Shown in pieces: positions 14,924-22,656 of a stretch of DNA of 64,000 bases. Made by a program: the position numbers and the translations under genes. A model generated the notes under the pieces. The model was not told the origin of the DNA and did no database searches. It saw nothing but the letters and a program-made list of their open reading frames with translations. Each line of letters begins with the position of its first letter. Position 1 is the first letter of the stretch. Source of the DNA: Anaerolineaceae bacterium. GTDB lineage: Bacteria; Chloroflexota; Anaerolineae; Anaerolineales; Anaerolineaceae. The stretch spans positions 1,116,001 through 1,180,000 of the forward strand of contig JARKPB010000008.1 in NCBI GenBank assembly GCA_029975475.1, in the 5' to 3' direction.

Positions 14924-16048
14924 ATGGATTTATCAAAACTTTCCATCCTGCTAGACGCATTCCGGACGCTCACCTGGCAAAATATTGTCATGATTATTGT
15001 CGGGGGGATTCTGATCACCCTGGCAATCCGCAAGGAGTATGAACCGGTACTGCTGCTGCCGATTGGTTTTGGCGCGATCCTGACCAACCTGCCGCTGACC
15101 GGGATCAGTGATGAGGGCGGTTTTCTGCGCACGATTTATGATTTTGGCATCGGCACAGAACTCTTCCCGCTTTTCATCTTCATCAGCATCGGCGCGATGA
15201 CCGACTTTGGACCGCTGCTGGAAAATCCGCGCATGGCACTGCTGGGTGCGGCCGGTCAATTTGGCATCTTTGTGACCCTGATGCTGTCGCTGCTCTTCGG
15301 CTTTACCCTCGAAGAAGCGGCCTCAATTGGCATCATCGGTGCGATTGACGGCCCGACCGCGATCTATGTCTCTTCCAAACTGGCTCCTCATCTGCTGGCA
15401 GCCATTGCGGTGACCGCCTACAGTTACATGTCGCTGGTGCCGATTATTCAGCCGCCGGTCATGAAACTGATGACCACCAAGGCTGAGCGAACGGTCCACA
15501 TGCCGTACAGCCAGAAACCGGTTTCCCGCACGGTGCGCATCCTTTTCCCGATCGTGATCACCCTGCTGGTTTCGTTGATCGCCCCCAAAGCCTCACCACT
15601 GATCGCCGCTTTGATGTTTGGTAATCTCATCCGCGAATCCGGGGTGGTGGAACGTTTGAGCGAAGGCGCGCAAAACGAACTCGCCAACCTGACCAGCCTG
15701 TTCCTCGGCCTGGTGATTGGCTCCACCATGGTTGGCGAAAGGTTCCTGAACGTTCAAACACTGATGATCCTGGGACTGGGTTTATTCGCTTTCGTCCTGG
15801 ACACGGTCGGCGGCTTGTTGTTTGGAAAATTGATGTACCTCCTCTCTGGCAAGAAATTCAACCCGCTGATCGGCGCTGCCGGTATCTCGGCTTTCCCCAT
15901 GTCTGCCCGTCTGGTACAGCGCGTCGCCGCGGATGAAGATTTTACCAATTTTATCCTGATGCACGCGATGGGCGCGAACGCTGCCGGACAGCTTGGCAGC
16001 GTGGTGGCTGGCGGTATTGTGCTGGCGATCGTTGCCGGCGTGATGTAA
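14924..16048 (+). CDS. mmdB: Na+-translocating decarboxylase beta subunit
   Basis: The 374-residue polytopic membrane protein decarboxylates carboxybiotin and exports Na+. The family signatures are clear: ISIGAMTDFGPLL, GAIDGPTAIYVSSKLAP with the key aspartate D142, SLVPIIQPPVMKL, and a C-terminal FPMSARLVQR followed by HAMGANAAGQ. This subunit is what separates Na+-pumping decarboxylases from soluble carboxylases, so the operon should build a sodium gradient. The start follows CGAGGTAAGGC. Confidence 0.95.
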   Translation: MDLSKLSILLDAFRTLTWQNIVMIIVGGILITLAIRKEYEPVLLLPIGFGAILTNLPLTGISDEGGFLRTIYDFGIGTELFPLFIFISIGAMTDFGPLLENPRMALLGAAGQFGIFVTLMLSLLFGFTLEEAASIGIIGAIDGPTAIYVSSKLAPHLLAAIAVTAYSYMSLVPIIQPPVMKLMTTKAERTVHMPYSQKPVSRTVRILFPIVITLLVSLIAPKASPLIAALMFGNLIRESGVVERLSEGAQNELANLTSLFLGLVIGSTMVGERFLNVQTLMILGLGLFAFVLDTVGGLLFGKLMYLLSGKKFNPLIGAAGISAFPMSARLVQRVAADEDFTNFILMHAMGANAAGQLGSVVAGGIVLAIVAGVM

Positions 16049-16078
16049 GACATCCTCTACAAGAAAGGAGATTATCCG

Positions 16079-17632
16079 TTGAGCATCAAATCCTTAATCA
16101 AACCCAGCGAATATCATGATTCGGTGACCCTGATGCTGGTGGCCAGAGAGCTGACCAAACTCCCCGGGGTTAAAGATGCCGCTGTGGTCATGGGAACTGA
16201 ATCCAACAAGGCGATCCTGGAGCAATCCGGGCTGCTGACCGCTGAAGCCAAAGCCTCTTCTCCGAATGATCTGGTCATCAGCGTGAACGCTGAAGGGGAT
16301 GTAGACGCTGTTCTTGAAGAAGCCAACAAGCTGCTGGCAAAAAAGAACACCAGCGAAGGCGGTGCCGCAGAATTTCGCCCAAAGACAGTCCGCAGCGCGG
16401 TGAAAGAGATGCCCGAAGCCAACATGGCGATCATTTCGATCGCCGGCCGCTATGCCGCTGACGAAGCCTGGGAATGCCTCCGCCGCGGGCTGCACGTGCT
16501 GCTGTTTTCAGACAACGTTTCGATCGAAGACGAAGTCGCACTTAAAAAATACGCCTCCGAACACGGTTTGCTCTTAATGGGTCCCGGCGCGGGAACCGCC
16601 ATCATCAACGGCGTCGCCCTCGCTTTTGCCAATGTGATCCCCTCCGGCCCGGTTGGGATCGTTTCCGCGGCTGGAACCGGTTTACAGGAGACCTCCACCC
16701 TGCTGGCCAAAAACGGCATCGGCATCACCCAGGGGATTGGCACTGGCGGCCGCGACCTGAAAAAAGAAGTCGGCGGCATCATGTTCCTGGACGGTCTGAA
16801 AGCGCTTCAGGAAGATCCGGCCACCAAGGTTGTCTTGCTGGTCTCCAAACCTCCCGCGCCAGAAATGGCCCGGAAAGTGATGGAGCAGGTGGCAAAAAGC
16901 AGCAAACCGACGGTTGTCTGCCTGCTTGGCGGTGACACCCGCTCGGTGGAAGCGCCGAAAAATGTCCACGTGGTCAACACGCTGGAAGAAGCCGGGCTGC
17001 TGGCTGCCCGTCTGGCTGGCGCGAACCTGCCGGAACCCAAAGAACTGATCGCGAAAGAAACCGCTGAGATCAAAACGCTGGCTTCCACCCTGAAATCGAA
17101 ATTGAAGCCGGAACAAAAATATCTGCGCGGTCTCTTCTCGGGCGGCACCCTCTGCTACGAAGCCCAGGTCATCTGGCGGGATGAGTTTGAGATTGAAGTC
17201 ACTTCCAACGCGCCGCTGGACAAGAAATATCAAATGAAAGATTCGCTGAAAAGCGAGAAGAATTGCTGCGTTGATCTTGGCGAAGAAGAATTTACCGTTG
17301 GCCGCCCGCACCCAATGATCGACAACGATCTGCGCGTCCGGCGTTTGCTGGCGGAAGGCAAAGACCCCTCTGTGGCTGTCATTCTGCTGGATGTGGTCAT
17401 CGGTTACGGAGCGCATCCCGATCCGGCCGCTGAACTTGGCGACGCGGTACGCAAAGCCCAGGCCGCGGCGCAGGCAGAAGGCCGCGAAATCATCTTTGTC
17501 GCTTCGGTGACCGGTACAGAAGGCGATCCGCAGAATCTGACCCGCACCACCCAGACCCTCAAGTCTGCCGGCGTTCACGTCTGCAACAGCAACGCTGCCG
17601 CTTCCCGTCTGGCTGCCCTCCTGGTTGCCTGA
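16079..17632 (+). CDS. fdrA: FdrA/AllF-family acyl-CoA synthetase-like protein
   Basis: The 517-residue protein is built like succinyl-CoA synthetase, with a CoA/nucleotide-binding N-terminal part and an ATP-citrate-lyase-like C-terminal part. Family stretches seen are PSEYHDSVTLMLVARELTK near the start, GPVGIVSAAGTGLQE, GIGTGGRDLK and HPMIDNDLR. E. coli FdrA, with YlbE (DUF1116) and YlbF (DUF2877), has been reported to form oxamate carbamoyltransferase in allantoin catabolism, and both partners are encoded nearby here. The start is TTG after AAAGGAG. The direct reaction in this organism is not known. No carbamate kinase gene is in the window. Confidence 0.88.
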   Translation: MSIKSLIKPSEYHDSVTLMLVARELTKLPGVKDAAVVMGTESNKAILEQSGLLTAEAKASSPNDLVISVNAEGDVDAVLEEANKLLAKKNTSEGGAAEFRPKTVRSAVKEMPEANMAIISIAGRYAADEAWECLRRGLHVLLFSDNVSIEDEVALKKYASEHGLLLMGPGAGTAIINGVALAFANVIPSGPVGIVSAAGTGLQETSTLLAKNGIGITQGIGTGGRDLKKEVGGIMFLDGLKALQEDPATKVVLLVSKPPAPEMARKVMEQVAKSSKPTVVCLLGGDTRSVEAPKNVHVVNTLEEAGLLAARLAGANLPEPKELIAKETAEIKTLASTLKSKLKPEQKYLRGLFSGGTLCYEAQVIWRDEFEIEVTSNAPLDKKYQMKDSLKSEKNCCVDLGEEEFTVGRPHPMIDNDLRVRRLLAEGKDPSVAVILLDVVIGYGAHPDPAAELGDAVRKAQAAAQAEGREIIFVASVTGTEGDPQNLTRTTQTLKSAGVHVCNSNAAASRLAALLVA

Positions 17633-17654
17633 GGGGATGAACGAGGAGGATAAC

Positions 17655-19061
17655 ATGACTAAAAAATTAAACGACTTCTTTGGAAAACCGGTCGCCGTGG
17701 TCAATATCGGTCTGGCCAGCATGGCGCAGCCGATGCGTGATCAGGCGGTCCCGGTCGTTGATCTGGACTGGCAGCCTCCGAAAGAGGGTGTGGTTCGCCT
17801 GACGGTGACCAGGACCGGGATTGATATTGACGAAGCCAACGAAGAAGCCATCCGCAAGATCAAAGCTGCCCGCCCGGTTCTGGTAGGGATGGGCAAAGCA
17901 ATCGATGTGATCCCTGGCTATCACAAAAACCTTTACCTGCATGCCGGGCCCCCGATCACCTGGGAGCGCATGTGCGGTCCCACCCGCGCAGCGGTCATGG
18001 GCGCGCTAATTTATGAGGGGCGCGCTAAGGATGAGAAAGAGGCTGAAAAACTGGCCGCATCCGGTGAAATCGAGTTCGCCCCCTGCCACCATTATCACGC
18101 GGTGGGCCCTATGGCGGGTGTTGTCTCACCCAGCATGCCGGTCTTTATCGTTGAAAACAAAACCTTCGGCAATAAAGCCTACTGCACCCAGAACGAAGGC
18201 CTCGGAAAAGTCCTACGCTACGGCGGCATGGGTGAAGATGTGTATGCCCGCCTGAAATGGATGGAAAACGTGCTCTATCCCGCTCTGGATGCCGCCCTGC
18301 GCACCCTCCCGGACGGGATTGACCTGAAATCCATGATCGCGCAGGCGTTACACATGGGCGATGAATGCCACAACCGCAACCGCGCCGCCACCTCGCTGTT
18401 CCTGCGCGCCGTCGCCCCTGCCCTGGCCCGCACCAGCAAGGACAATGAAACTCTGGCGCAGGTGATCGAGTTCATCGATAAAAATGATCACTTCTTCCTG
18501 AACCTGTCCATGCCAGCCGGAAAAGCGGCGGTGGAACCCGCTGAAGGCACGCCGGGCAGCACAATTGTCACCATCATGGCTCGCAACGGTACCGATTTTG
18601 GCATCCAGCTGGCCGGTCTGCCCGGCAAGTGGTTCACCGCTCCCGCCGGAATGGTCCAGGGTCTGTACTTCCCCGGGTTCAGCGAGGAAGATGCCAACCC
18701 GGATATTGGCGACAGCACCATGACCGAAACGGCCGGCTACGGCGGTTTTGCCATGGCCGCAGCCCCGGCAATCGTCAAGTTCGTTGGCGGCACACCTTCC
18801 GACGCGATTGCCAACACGCTGGAAATGTACGAGATCACCTTCAGCGAACACGAAGCCTTTACCATTCCTTTCCTGAACTTCCGCGGTTCTCCGCTGGGTA
18901 TGGACGTCCGCAAGATCATGGAAACCGGGATTCTGCCGAAGATCAACACCGGGATTTCGCACAAAAAACCCGGTATTGGCGGCATTGGCGCTGGTATTCT
19001 GCGCGCTCCGGAAGCCTGCTTCCGGGATGCGTTTGAAGAATTCCGCAAGACTTTTTGTTAA
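17655..19061 (+). CDS. DUF1116 protein (YlbE/AllG family)
   Basis: The 468-residue cytoplasmic protein opens with FFGKPVAVVNIGLASMA and PVVDLDWQPP, and contains the family's CHHYHAVGPMAGVVSP and MGDECHNRN blocks. YlbE is one of three reported subunits of E. coli oxamate carbamoyltransferase. It follows fdrA by 22 nt, as in E. coli. Of several in-frame starts, the ATG at 17655 is chosen because GAGGAGG ends 5 nt before it. The histidine- and cysteine-rich blocks look like a catalytic or metal site, but this is inference. Confidence 0.9.
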   Translation: MTKKLNDFFGKPVAVVNIGLASMAQPMRDQAVPVVDLDWQPPKEGVVRLTVTRTGIDIDEANEEAIRKIKAARPVLVGMGKAIDVIPGYHKNLYLHAGPPITWERMCGPTRAAVMGALIYEGRAKDEKEAEKLAASGEIEFAPCHHYHAVGPMAGVVSPSMPVFIVENKTFGNKAYCTQNEGLGKVLRYGGMGEDVYARLKWMENVLYPALDAALRTLPDGIDLKSMIAQALHMGDECHNRNRAATSLFLRAVAPALARTSKDNETLAQVIEFIDKNDHFFLNLSMPAGKAAVEPAEGTPGSTIVTIMARNGTDFGIQLAGLPGKWFTAPAGMVQGLYFPGFSEEDANPDIGDSTMTETAGYGGFAMAAAPAIVKFVGGTPSDAIANTLEMYEITFSEHEAFTIPFLNFRGSPLGMDVRKIMETGILPKINTGISHKKPGIGGIGAGILRAPEACFRDAFEEFRKTFC

Positions 19062-19088
19062 ACCAAATATTTACAAAGGAGAAATGAG

Positions 19089-19970
19089 ATGAAACTTATT
19101 GACCTCACCATCCCGCTGGGTATCGGCACCCCCGCCTGGCCGACCTATGAACCGCTTCAGGTCAAGTATTTTAAACGCCTCGCCCCCAACGGCGCCAACG
19201 GGCAGATTCTGACCCACTCCAACCACCTTGGCACCCACCTGGACGGCGAGATCCACTTCTACACCCCGGGCAAAGACATGGCATCTCTGACCATGGACTA
19301 CCTGGTTCATGACGCCGCTGTGGTTGACCTGAGCGATGTGGTGGGCGAATATGATGTCTACACATCGAAGATGATCGAAGAGCGCGTGGAAGTGAAAGAC
19401 GGCGATATCCTCGTGATCCACACCGGGTTCCATCATTTTGGCTGGGACCAGCCGACCGCGGATGAGATCCGCTACATGGTCTGCCATCCTGGCCCCGATC
19501 AGGAATTTGCCGACTGGGCGAAAAAGAAGAACCTGCGCTGGATAGCGGTGGACTGCGGTTCCGCTGACCACCCGATGAACACCATCATCCGCAACTGGAT
19601 GCCGCGCCAGGCCAAGCAGGCGGAATACGTTTTCAAGAAGAAATACGGCATGCCCCTGGAAGAGTTCTTTGATGACAAGAAATATCAGTTGATGCACATT
19701 GACCTGTTCCCGAAAGAGATCATCCATGCGGAATGCTTCGGCGGCGATATTGACCTGATCCTCAACCGCCGCATCCAGGTCGGGTTCTTCCCGTGGCGCT
19801 TTGTTGACGGCGAAGCCTCAATTGGCCGCGCAGTAGCCTTCGTAGAAGACGATGAATATGATAAACTTATGGCGAAAAAGGCCAGCATGCCCAAGACCAA
19901 GTTCGGCGACTGCTACGATCCCACCCACGTGGAGCGCCTGAACAAGATCCGCGCTGCGAACCTTTCGTAA
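19089..19970 (+). CDS. cyclase-family metal-dependent hydrolase (kynurenine formamidase-like)
   Basis: This 293-residue protein carries the HxGTHxDxxxHF signature with H46, H50, D52 and H56, the metal-binding residues of the family. Relatives hydrolyse cyclic or linear amides, for example isatin hydrolase and kynurenine formamidase. At 293 residues it is longer than the typical ~210-residue formamidase and has an inserted WMPRQAKQAEY region. Placed after fdrA and the DUF1116 gene, it may open a cyclic imide or amide made by the molybdenum hydroxylase. AAAGGAG lies 7-8 nt before the ATG. Confidence 0.85.
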   Translation: MKLIDLTIPLGIGTPAWPTYEPLQVKYFKRLAPNGANGQILTHSNHLGTHLDGEIHFYTPGKDMASLTMDYLVHDAAVVDLSDVVGEYDVYTSKMIEERVEVKDGDILVIHTGFHHFGWDQPTADEIRYMVCHPGPDQEFADWAKKKNLRWIAVDCGSADHPMNTIIRNWMPRQAKQAEYVFKKKYGMPLEEFFDDKKYQLMHIDLFPKEIIHAECFGGDIDLILNRRIQVGFFPWRFVDGEASIGRAVAFVEDDEYDKLMAKKASMPKTKFGDCYDPTHVERLNKIRAANLS

Positions 19971-20008
19971 ATTATCCATATCCAAATTTTTTCAAGGAGA
20001 ACAGAAAG

Positions 20009-20734
20009 ATGAAGTTTGAACTGCCAACCAAAGCATCGCAAGAGACCCTGCAAATCGATGCCCGCGAAGTGGAAGCGCTGCTGCAGGGGCCTGCCATGAA
20101 GATCCCGGCCTGGCCCGGCGCCATGGTTCCCCTGAAGGACGGGAAAATTTTGTATATCCGCGAAGCGCGCCTCGAAGAAGTGCCTGTGATGCTTGAATAC
20201 CTCAAGCGCTTTCTGGATGTGGATCATGACTTCTATGATATCGTCGGCGCCCGGGTTTACTCCGAGGTGCTGGGCTGGTATCGCAAGCGCCTGAAGGACC
20301 CCTACACCCTGGTCGGTCTGGTGGACGGCGTGTGGGCAGGCTTCGCCAACGGCCGCTTGATGAACGAAGACATCAACATCTCTCTGCACACCATGGCGCT
20401 CATTCGCGGCGGCCGCATCGGCGCGGCGATGTATTACGCCAAAGCTTACTACGGCTTCGAAATCATCGGCAATAAAGAATGGTGGGCCACCTACGAATCC
20501 TACAACGGCTGGATGCGCTGGGGCCTGGGCATGGCTCAGCCTTCCTACCCGTGGCCGGATGTTCAGCACGAACTGGGCGGCGCCCGCGTCTACTATGTGA
20601 CCAAGAAGTACTGGGACACGACCGTCAAAGACTACGTCCGCCAGATGGTCGGTGCTGACCTGGACTTCAACGTGCCGGATGAAATCCGCAAGGCGAACGA
20701 AAAGCTCACCCCGCCGGAAGACATCCTGGTCTAA
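20009..20734 (+). CDS. conserved unknown protein, possibly GNAT-like
   Basis: I do not recognise this 241-residue protein with certainty. A middle segment, YIREARLEEVPVMLEYL, followed by TLVGLVDGVWAGFANG, resembles the first helix and strands of the GNAT acetyltransferase fold. The C-terminal half is rich in Tyr and Trp and lacks an obvious acetyl-CoA loop. There are no membrane segments or cysteine motifs. It is the last gene of the decarboxylase/FdrA operon, with GGAGAA before its ATG and a strong terminator after it. A pathway-specific enzyme or binding protein is the likeliest role. Confidence 0.6.
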   Translation: MKFELPTKASQETLQIDAREVEALLQGPAMKIPAWPGAMVPLKDGKILYIREARLEEVPVMLEYLKRFLDVDHDFYDIVGARVYSEVLGWYRKRLKDPYTLVGLVDGVWAGFANGRLMNEDINISLHTMALIRGGRIGAAMYYAKAYYGFEIIGNKEWWATYESYNGWMRWGLGMAQPSYPWPDVQHELGGARVYYVTKKYWDTTVKDYVRQMVGADLDFNVPDEIRKANEKLTPPEDILV

Positions 20735-20754
20735 TTTCTCAGGTTGTTTTAGGC

Positions 20755-20789
20755 AACACGGGCGGGTTATCCGCCCGTGTTTGTTTTTG
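20755..20789. terminator. bidirectional terminator between the catabolic operon and the DUF2877 gene
   Basis: An 11-bp stem (AACACGGGCGG with CCGCCCGTGTT) has a five-base loop and is followed by TTGTTTTTG on the plus strand. On the minus strand a weaker T-rich stretch (TGCCTAAAA) follows. The hairpin overlaps the last codons of the convergent gene. Confidence 0.85.
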
Positions 20790-21627
20790 AGCCTAACAAC
20801 CGTATGGCTGCCAGACAGCCGGCCAGGGCGTCGAACCCGGAACTGGCGCCGTAAGCGCGCAGACCTTCGGCAATTTCCCCCAAAGCAGACGCGGAAGCAG
20901 CCAGGCCATCGGTCATAGCGATTAAGCGCTCATCTGCCCAGCCCCGCACCGCGCCGCTGAGCATGGTGACGGAAAGGTAAGTGGTTTTCCCTCGCGCGCG
21001 TTTGAGGAAATCAGTCGAGCCGTAGTTAAAATCAGAATTGTGAAGCGCATCAAATAATCTGACTGACGCGAGGAAAAAGCCGGCGCAGAAATCATCCCCG
21101 CTGGGGGTCAGCCCCCTCCCCTGACCCAGAAACTTCAGAAGGGTGGAAAAAATTGACCCCCACCTAGCCCTCTCAGGATGAATTTGAAACAGCAGCGCCA
21201 GTTCATCTGGGAAAATGGGCTCCTCTGGGGGAAGACCGGTCAGACCGGCCAGGAGAGGGAGATAAGGAGCGTACCCCTCGCTGACAGCGGACAAAGCCGC
21301 AGCCCGTACCAAATCTTGAGCCCGGGTGAGGAGGTTATGCTGGTCCACAGCCGGCGGCAGCGGCGGCTGCCAGACGCGGTCTTCCCAGCCCGAGGCAGCC
21401 ACCTGCAGCGGCTGATTCAGGCTTATGCTTGAGGTTATTTCATTAAAAGTGTTTATTGTGAATGGGCTGCGCGCGCGCTGGACGGTCGCGAACGCGATCC
21501 AGTCGCCCGGGTAACGTAAGAATACGCCTTTGGAGGTCTTCCCGATAACCAAAGCCGGCTCGCCTTTTGAGGCCCATTCCGCAGCCAGAACCCCGATAAC
21601 CCTGATCGTCCGCGCTTCAATATTCAC
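20767..21627 (-). CDS. DUF2877 protein (YlbF/AllH family)
   Basis: The 286-residue protein shows the DUF2877 hallmark LTPSGDDFCAGFFLA near its middle and a gene-start GTG with GGAAAGGA upstream. E. coli YlbF is the third reported subunit of oxamate carbamoyltransferase, together with FdrA and YlbE. Here it is encoded on the opposite strand, converging on the operon that holds the other two. The full three-protein set is therefore present within 5.6 kb but under separate transcription. The function is inferred from the family and location only. Confidence 0.82.
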   Translation of the reverse strand: MNIEARTIRVIGVLAAEWASKGEPALVIGKTSKGVFLRYPGDWIAFATVQRARSPFTINTFNEITSSISLNQPLQVAASGWEDRVWQPPLPPAVDQHNLLTRAQDLVRAAALSAVSEGYAPYLPLLAGLTGLPPEEPIFPDELALLFQIHPERARWGSIFSTLLKFLGQGRGLTPSGDDFCAGFFLASVRLFDALHNSDFNYGSTDFLKRARGKTTYLSVTMLSGAVRGWADERLIAMTDGLAASASALGEIAEGLRAYGASSGFDALAGCLAAIRLLGSKTNTGG

Positions 21628-21698
21628 CCAAATTTCCTTTCCACAAGGTCTGGTTTTTCAAGTAAAATCTAGACACCCTGAAACAAGGAGTAATATCA

Positions 21699-22016
21699 AT
21701 GGATTTTGGCACAATCATAACAGTAATTTTTGTTCTGCTATTTTACCTGCGCCTGATCCTGATGCAATGGGGAAAAGCGAAACGCGCAAAACTTGCCTAC
21801 GAAGCCAGCAAAGCCAAAGGAAAAACACCTCCGGCGAACCACGTCCAGCTTGGCATCCATTTTAGCAACAAATACCTGCTGGTTCTCGGGATCGCTTTAA
21901 TCATCTTTGGCGCCGTCCTGGCCGCCCTCCCGGAGGCTTCGCCCACACTGAAGTCTTTGTGGTGGGTGCCGCTTAATTTAGGCGTCTTGATATTTATCGG
22001 TATCGTGCGTGCATAA
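21699..22016 (+). CDS. small three-helix membrane protein, unknown
   Basis: The 105-residue protein has hydrophobic segments at about residues 5-22, 57-76 and 86-103, separated by a basic stretch (KAKRAKLAYEASKAKGK) that should face the cytoplasm. No family motif is recognised. AAGGAG precedes the ATG. It is followed after 20 nt by another small membrane protein gene, so the two probably form an operon divergent from the DUF2877 gene. Confidence 0.65.
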   Translation: MDFGTIITVIFVLLFYLRLILMQWGKAKRAKLAYEASKAKGKTPPANHVQLGIHFSNKYLLVLGIALIIFGAVLAALPEASPTLKSLWWVPLNLGVLIFIGIVRA

Positions 22017-22036
22017 TACATAAGAGAAGAAAACCT

Positions 22037-22624
22037 ATGAAGAACCCGAAATGTCCGGTCTGCCAGAAGGAATCCTGCGTCCACAAAGTCAGCCTGCTTT
22101 ACATGATTGGGATATCCGAGCAAAAAGATCTCACCCCTGAAAATCTGGAACTATTTAACCGCATCTATTCCATCAAGGACAGCGAAGGAAATTCCCGCCG
22201 CCCTGCCCGGGCTGAGATGCGGGAAGCGATTAAACGCTTTGCTCCTCCCTCCGGTAAAGACCGGGTAATTCGACCGGTGAATCCGGATCTGGCCGTTCTG
22301 GCGATGCTCATTTTCGGCATTATTTTTCTGGTCAACATCTATACACAACAAGCGGCGTATTTTCCATACGCACTGGGAATCCTGCTGGTTTTCCTGCTGG
22401 GTTACGCTGTTCTGCGCAGGCGCATCATCGGGAAATTCCAAAATGAACTTCAGAGCACAACCAACGAGCGTAAAGTGGTTGAAAAAGCCGTTGACCGCTG
22501 GATGAAACTGTATTATTGCGAAACCGATGAAATCGTTTTTGACCCCAACCGCAACCGGTCCATCCCGCTCATGTTTATGCAGGAATACATCCTCACCGGA
22601 CAGGTCAGCAATTTGCAGGAATAA
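22037..22624 (+). CDS. membrane protein with N-terminal zinc-ribbon-like motif, unknown
   Basis: The 195-residue protein begins with CPVCQKESC, a CxxC-like pattern that could bind zinc, and has two adjacent membrane helices at about 98-135. A second CETDE segment follows near the C-terminus. No known family is recognised. It lies 20 nt after the previous small membrane protein gene and converges on the PLP decarboxylase gene. Confidence 0.6.
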   Translation: MKNPKCPVCQKESCVHKVSLLYMIGISEQKDLTPENLELFNRIYSIKDSEGNSRRPARAEMREAIKRFAPPSGKDRVIRPVNPDLAVLAMLIFGIIFLVNIYTQQAAYFPYALGILLVFLLGYAVLRRRIIGKFQNELQSTTNERKVVEKAVDRWMKLYYCETDEIVFDPNRNRSIPLMFMQEYILTGQVSNLQE

Positions 22625-22656
22625 CCCGCCAGGCCGCCGATAACAGCAGCGAAGCC

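Noticed and set aside
16682-17722. Long antisense frame opposite fdrA
   Set aside because: Phe/Gln-rich shadow of the codon bias; the plus-strand gene is well supported.
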